In this document: in pieces, positions 42,518 to 45,250 of the stretch
Layout of the letters: every line of letters starts with the position of its first letter
Position numbering within the stretch: position 1 is the stretch's first letter
DNA from: Pseudomonadota bacterium
Lineage (GTDB): Bacteria > Pseudomonadota > Alphaproteobacteria > Rhizobiales > Rhizobiaceae
Assembly: GCA_023390055.1 (NCBI GenBank)
Contig: JAEWDP010000125.1
Span: forward strand, 1-45,250
Reading direction: 5' to 3'
DNA length: 45,250 bases
Made by a program: the position numbers and the translations under genes
Notes under the pieces: model-generated
The model's database searches: none
What the model was told of the DNA's origin: nothing
Seen by the model: the letters and a program-made list of their open reading frames with translations, nothing else

Positions 42518-43237
42518 GTGTCTGACGAAGTTGAGATGAAGCGGGTCCGCGGCACGGGCTGGAAAAATGTGTACGATACCCTGCGGGGGGAGATCCTTGC
42601 GCTGACCCTGCCGCCAGGACAGTTGCTCGACGAGATGACGCTGGCCGAACGTTTCGACATGTCACGTTCACCGGTGCGCGAGGCGCTTATCCGGCTCGCC
42701 GGCGAAGATCTGGTCGTAACCCTTTCCAACCGCAGCACCATCGTCGCGCCGATCGAGGTGGCGACTTTCCCGAAATATGTAGAGGCACTCGATGTCGCCC
42801 AGCGCATGAACACGCGACTCGCCGCCGCACTGCGCACAGAGGTCGACCTGAAGATCATCGCCAGACGTCAGAAGGAATTCGAGGCGGCTGTGAAGACCAA
42901 CGTGCATCTGAAGATGTCGGAGGCCAATAAGCAGTTCCATATGGCGATCGCCTACGCCGGCAAGAACGCCTATCTTGCTTCATTCTATGAACGACTCTTG
43001 AATCAGGGCCAGCGCATGCTCCATCTCCATTTCGAGTACCTGGAACGCACCGGCGACGGTTATCTTCTGACCGACGAGCACAATCTGATGCTTGAAGCGA
43101 TCCGCGCCAAGGATGTCGAGCGGGCCGATGAACTTGCCCACGCCCATACGCGGCAATTCCAGGACAACTTCATTCGTTTCCTGCGTGAAAACTATACCAC
43201 CGACGTTTCCCTCGGCTCCCGAGACGCGGCGGAATGA
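42518..43237 (+). CDS. GntR-family regulator, FadR/FCD subgroup
   Basis: A 239-residue regulator. The winged helix is YDTLRGEILALTLPPGQLLDEMTLAERFDMSRSPVREALIRLAGEDLV (19-66). The C-terminal FCD ligand domain has HMAIAYAGKNAYLASFYERLL and HNLMLEAIRAKDVERADELAHAHTRQF, with the Asp/His metal-binding pattern of this subgroup. It is expected to repress the divergent operon until an intermediate binds. GTG 42518 has GAAGGGGA upstream. The gap to the binding-protein gene contains AAGTC (42427) and GACTT (42453) 21 bases apart, a weak operator candidate. Confidence 0.88.
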   Translation: MSDEVEMKRVRGTGWKNVYDTLRGEILALTLPPGQLLDEMTLAERFDMSRSPVREALIRLAGEDLVVTLSNRSTIVAPIEVATFPKYVEALDVAQRMNTRLAAALRTEVDLKIIARRQKEFEAAVKTNVHLKMSEANKQFHMAIAYAGKNAYLASFYERLLNQGQRMLHLHFEYLERTGDGYLLTDEHNLMLEAIRAKDVERADELAHAHTRQFQDNFIRFLRENYTTDVSLGSRDAAE

Positions 43238-44034
43238 TTATGGCGTCACCCGAAAAGATTGGATTTATCGGAACCGGTGCGATCACTAACGCCATGGTGC
43301 GCGGGCTCCTCAACGAGCCTGCGACCGTGCCACATGTCATGGTATCCATGCGAAGTGCAGATATTTCGGGAAGGCTTGCCGCTGATTTCCCGCAGGTTTT
43401 CGTCTCAGGCGACAATCAGGCGATCGTCGACGACTGCAACACGGTTGTGCTGGCAATTCGTCCGCAGGTCGCCGAAGACGTAATCCGCCCCTTGTCGTTT
43501 CGCGATGATCAGAAGGTGATCAGCGTCGTGGCCGCGACAAGTCGAGTGAGCCTTCTAGACTGGATCGGTGCAGATGTGCGTCTAACCCAGGCCATCCCTT
43601 TGCCCTTCGTTGCCCGCAGGAAGGGCGTCACCGCGGTATACCCGCCCGACCCTGATACCGCCGCCATCTTCAATGCACTTGGCAGCGCCGTCGAATGCGA
43701 AACGAGTGCGGAATATGACCTTCTTGCCGCCGCAAGCGCACTGATGGCCACGTACTTTGGTATCATGCATCGTGCGACGGAATGGCTTTCGAAAAATGGT
43801 CTGCCGGAAGACAAAAGCCGTGCCTATCTTGCCACTCTCTTTGCCGGCCTCTCAGAGGCGGCGCTGCTTGCCGGCAAGGACATGGACTTCCTTTCCATGA
43901 GTCGTGAGTTCGCGACGAAAGGCGGCCTGAACGAACAGGTATTTGAGGATTTTGATAGCAATGGCGGTATCCGCGCGCTGACCCTGGCTCTTGAGAATGT
44001 TCTGGAGCGAATAGTTGATAGAAACGCGCGCTAA
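43234..44034 (+). CDS. pyrroline-5-carboxylate reductase-like (ProC family) protein
   Basis: A 266-residue NAD(P)-dependent protein of the ProC family. The Rossmann motif is IGFIGTGAITNAMVRGLL (9-26), then VVLAIRPQVAEDVI and the helical C-terminal domain with ALMATYFGIMHRATEWLSKNG. The family motif around the second domain (usually MPNTPxxVGxG) reads QAIPLPFVARRKGV, so it is a divergent member, not the biosynthetic proC. Its start overlaps the gntR stop by ATGA. The coupling suggests that it acts on a cyclic imine made by the divergent operon, such as a pyrroline carboxylate, but this is inference. Confidence 0.8.
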   Translation: MIMASPEKIGFIGTGAITNAMVRGLLNEPATVPHVMVSMRSADISGRLAADFPQVFVSGDNQAIVDDCNTVVLAIRPQVAEDVIRPLSFRDDQKVISVVAATSRVSLLDWIGADVRLTQAIPLPFVARRKGVTAVYPPDPDTAAIFNALGSAVECETSAEYDLLAAASALMATYFGIMHRATEWLSKNGLPEDKSRAYLATLFAGLSEAALLAGKDMDFLSMSREFATKGGLNEQVFEDFDSNGGIRALTLALENVLERIVDRNAR

Positions 44035-44115
44035 GCAAGCTCCTGAGCGGCATTGCAAACGCGTGAAAGGTCATTCTCCGGCCCACCAAAGAAACCAGGG
44101 AAACATCCCGGCGTT

Positions 44116-44427
44116 CTAATGTGGCCGGTGCTTTTGCTCGGCAGTACTCAGCAATACAACTTGCCGACGATGGATTGCTTCGGCGGCATCTGTGAGAAGC
44201 TGTCCGACAAGGTCCTTTGGCAAGGAGCCGATCACTGATGGCGCTGCAAGCGCTTCTCTCAACGCTGCTTGCTCGTGATCCCACTCTGCTTCGCCCACGG
44301 ACTCCCTGAGGGCTCGGAGAAGGTCTGTGGCACGCCGAAGAAGCTGGCTGACTTCCAGCGGTGGCATCTGATCGGTCTGGCGCGCTGCCTGGTACAGCTG
44401 CGAAATGAATGGGGAAGACTCAAACAT
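44116..44427 (-). CDS. small alpha-helical protein of unknown function
   Basis: A 103-residue protein that I do not recognise. It is rich in Ala, Leu, Arg and Glu and predicted to be almost entirely helical (SQLLRRATDLLRALRESVGEAEWDHEQAALREALAA, then LVGQLLTDAAEAIHRRQVVLL). No signal peptide, membrane span or cysteine cluster is present. ATG 44427 is chosen because GGAG lies six bases upstream, within the codons of an alternative ATG at 44439 that has no ribosome-binding site itself. It converges on the ProC-like gene. Confidence 0.55.
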   Translation of the reverse strand: MFESSPFISQLYQAARQTDQMPPLEVSQLLRRATDLLRALRESVGEAEWDHEQAALREALAAPSVIGSLPKDLVGQLLTDAAEAIHRRQVVLLSTAEQKHRPH

Positions 44428-44871
44428 GGCATTCTCCATTGCTAACAGGAAGAAACATCAACCAAAAATGATCTGTATACAAGTGCGACTTCTTGCCATA
44501 CCTGGTGAAGTATAGGGCGCCTGTCCTTGAGATAAAGATGCGTCAAGAACGTGTTACAGATGAAGCTTATCCCGCGTGTTGCGGATGCGGATTCATGGAT
44601 GTGTTCCAGTCCATAGCGCCGACCGTTCCCATTGTTAGAGACGCGCCGCACGCGAAGTGCCGATAGCGTGCGAAAATGCTTGTCGTGTGGAGCAGTAGGC
44701 AGCCGTAGCTGTGCGAACGAAGCAAGCTTTGTCTGCGCCGTCCGAGATCATGGAGGTAGACGGGTATCAACCTTGCCAAGGCGATCCTGCGCTGCACTTG
44801 ACGTCAATGCTGGAAGAAATTGGCGACTTCGTTCACGTGCGCACTCTCGACGTGACAAGTAGCCGCGAAAT
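44428..44871. other. 444-base gap with one hairpin
   Basis: No convincing gene. A plus-strand frame at 44711-44908 (65 codons) runs into the thiD 3' end on the other strand and has no recognisable motif. One inverted repeat stands out: CGCACGC (44647-44653) and GCGTGCG (44666-44672). On the plus strand it is followed by AAAATGC and has no T run, so it is not a good terminator in either direction. Confidence 0.4.
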
Positions 44872-45250
44872 CTACAGCCTACCGGCGGGGAAGATATCAA
44901 CGAAATGATTGACGGGGCCGTGTCCGGAGCCGACATGAAGTTCATGGGCGCGTTCAACCGCCCGTGCGAGATACTGCTTGGCACCGTCCACGGCCTCCCG
45001 CGGGCATTTTCCCTTACCCAGTTCGGCGGCAATTGCACTGGACAAGGTGCAGCCTGTGCCGTGCGTATTACGCGTGTTCATTCGTCTTGCCTCGAACCAG
45101 TGCGTTCCGCTGTTGTCAGCAAGCACGTCGGGGCTCTCCGGGCTATCGAGGTGGCCACCTTTTACGAGAGCCATTCGAGGGCCGAGGCTGCGAAGTTGTT
45201 CGGCTTGCATTGCCATGACATGACGATCGCTTGCCTCAGGGGTCCCGAGA
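44872..45250 (-). CDS. thiD: hydroxymethylpyrimidine/phosphomethylpyrimidine kinase, C-terminal part
   Basis: The last ~125 residues of ThiD, cut by the right edge of the window; the N-terminus lies outside. The frame is open to the edge, with GTPEASDRHVMAMQAEQLRSLGPRMALVKGGHLD, then NTHGTGCTLSSAIAAELGKG (the GTGC anion hole and catalytic Cys/Asp region of the ribokinase-like fold) and the terminal VGSGHGPVNHFVDIFP. ThiD phosphorylates HMP and HMP-P in thiamine biosynthesis and salvage. It is unrelated to the catabolic operons and probably belongs to the thiamine genes beyond the window. Confidence 0.88.
   Translation of the reverse strand, partial: LGTPEASDRHVMAMQAEQLRSLGPRMALVKGGHLDSPESPDVLADNSGTHWFEARRMNTRNTHGTGCTLSSAIAAELGKGKCPREAVDGAKQYLARAVERAHELHVGSGHGPVNHFVDIFPAGRL

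Noticed and set aside
44641..44672. Hairpin CGCACGC/GCGTGCG as terminator of thiD
   Set aside because: It is 200 bases beyond the thiD stop and no T run follows on the minus strand.
1..45250. CRISPR array, transposase, integrase, phage genes or tRNA-linked integration site
   Set aside because: I looked for regularly spaced repeats, DDE/recombinase motifs and tRNA-like cloverleafs and saw none. The window reads as ordinary metabolic accessory DNA of a large soil-bacterial genome.

Overview
The window looks like a chromosome arm or large replicon of an alphaproteobacterium in the Rhizobiaceae or a close relative. The grounds are gene content and regulatory sites rather than a 16S gene. There is an ehu/eut/doe ectoine-utilisation cluster in the order known from Sinorhizobium, a TGA-N9-TCA palindrome of the rhizobial iron-responsive (RirA/IRO) type in front of a siderophore receptor, and three GGAAC-N16-(G/T)GTT promoters of the EcfG general-stress type. 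No rRNA, tRNA, CRISPR array, insertion sequence or phage gene is visible.

Layout. (1) 1-4.3 kb, minus strand: a frameshifted luciferase-like monooxygenase remnant, a Gfo/Idh/MocA oxidoreductase and a P1B-4 metal-pumping ATPase chained by start/stop overlaps, then a RibD/DHFR-like protein. (2) 4.5-6.3 kb: a small stress island, a hydrophilic 124-residue protein and a short-chain dehydrogenase, each behind an EcfG-like promoter. (3) 6.5-14.1 kb: siderophore-iron uptake, with permease and ATPase on plus; reductase (SIP), periplasmic binding protein and TonB receptor on minus; and a divergent AraC-type activator. (4) 14.1-15.35 kb: a small basic protein and about 840 bases without a convincing gene. 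This gap holds two candidate small RNAs, one with its own EcfG-like promoter and a terminator.

(5) 15.3-29.7 kb: ectoine/hydroxyectoine catabolism. doeC-doeD-oxidoreductase and an AsnC regulator lie on minus. enuR, ehuABCD, eutABC, doeA and doeB lie on plus. EhuABCD imports ectoine, DoeA opens the ring, DoeB deacetylates, DoeD transaminates diaminobutyrate and DoeC oxidises aspartate semialdehyde to aspartate. EutABC are thought to handle the hydroxylated form. Palindromes that fit EnuR and AsnC operators are present. A glutathione transferase follows.

(6) 31-44 kb: a twelve-gene minus-strand operon, divergent from gntR-proC-like genes. It has a four-gene amino-acid ABC importer, a DapA-family lyase (broken by a frameshift), a DadA-like FAD oxidase, an aldehyde dehydrogenase, a proline-racemase-family enzyme, three short-chain dehydrogenases (one without the usual catalytic Lys) and a taurine:pyruvate-type aminotransferase. 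Four enzymes match the classical trans-4-hydroxyproline route (epimerase, D-oxidase, deaminase, semialdehyde dehydrogenase). The three SDRs and the aminotransferase do not, so this is the best candidate for an undescribed pathway. (7) The right edge has a small helical protein and the C-terminal part of thiD.

Start sites were chosen by ribosome-binding site and overlap. No homology search was run, so functional names rest on motifs and gene order.
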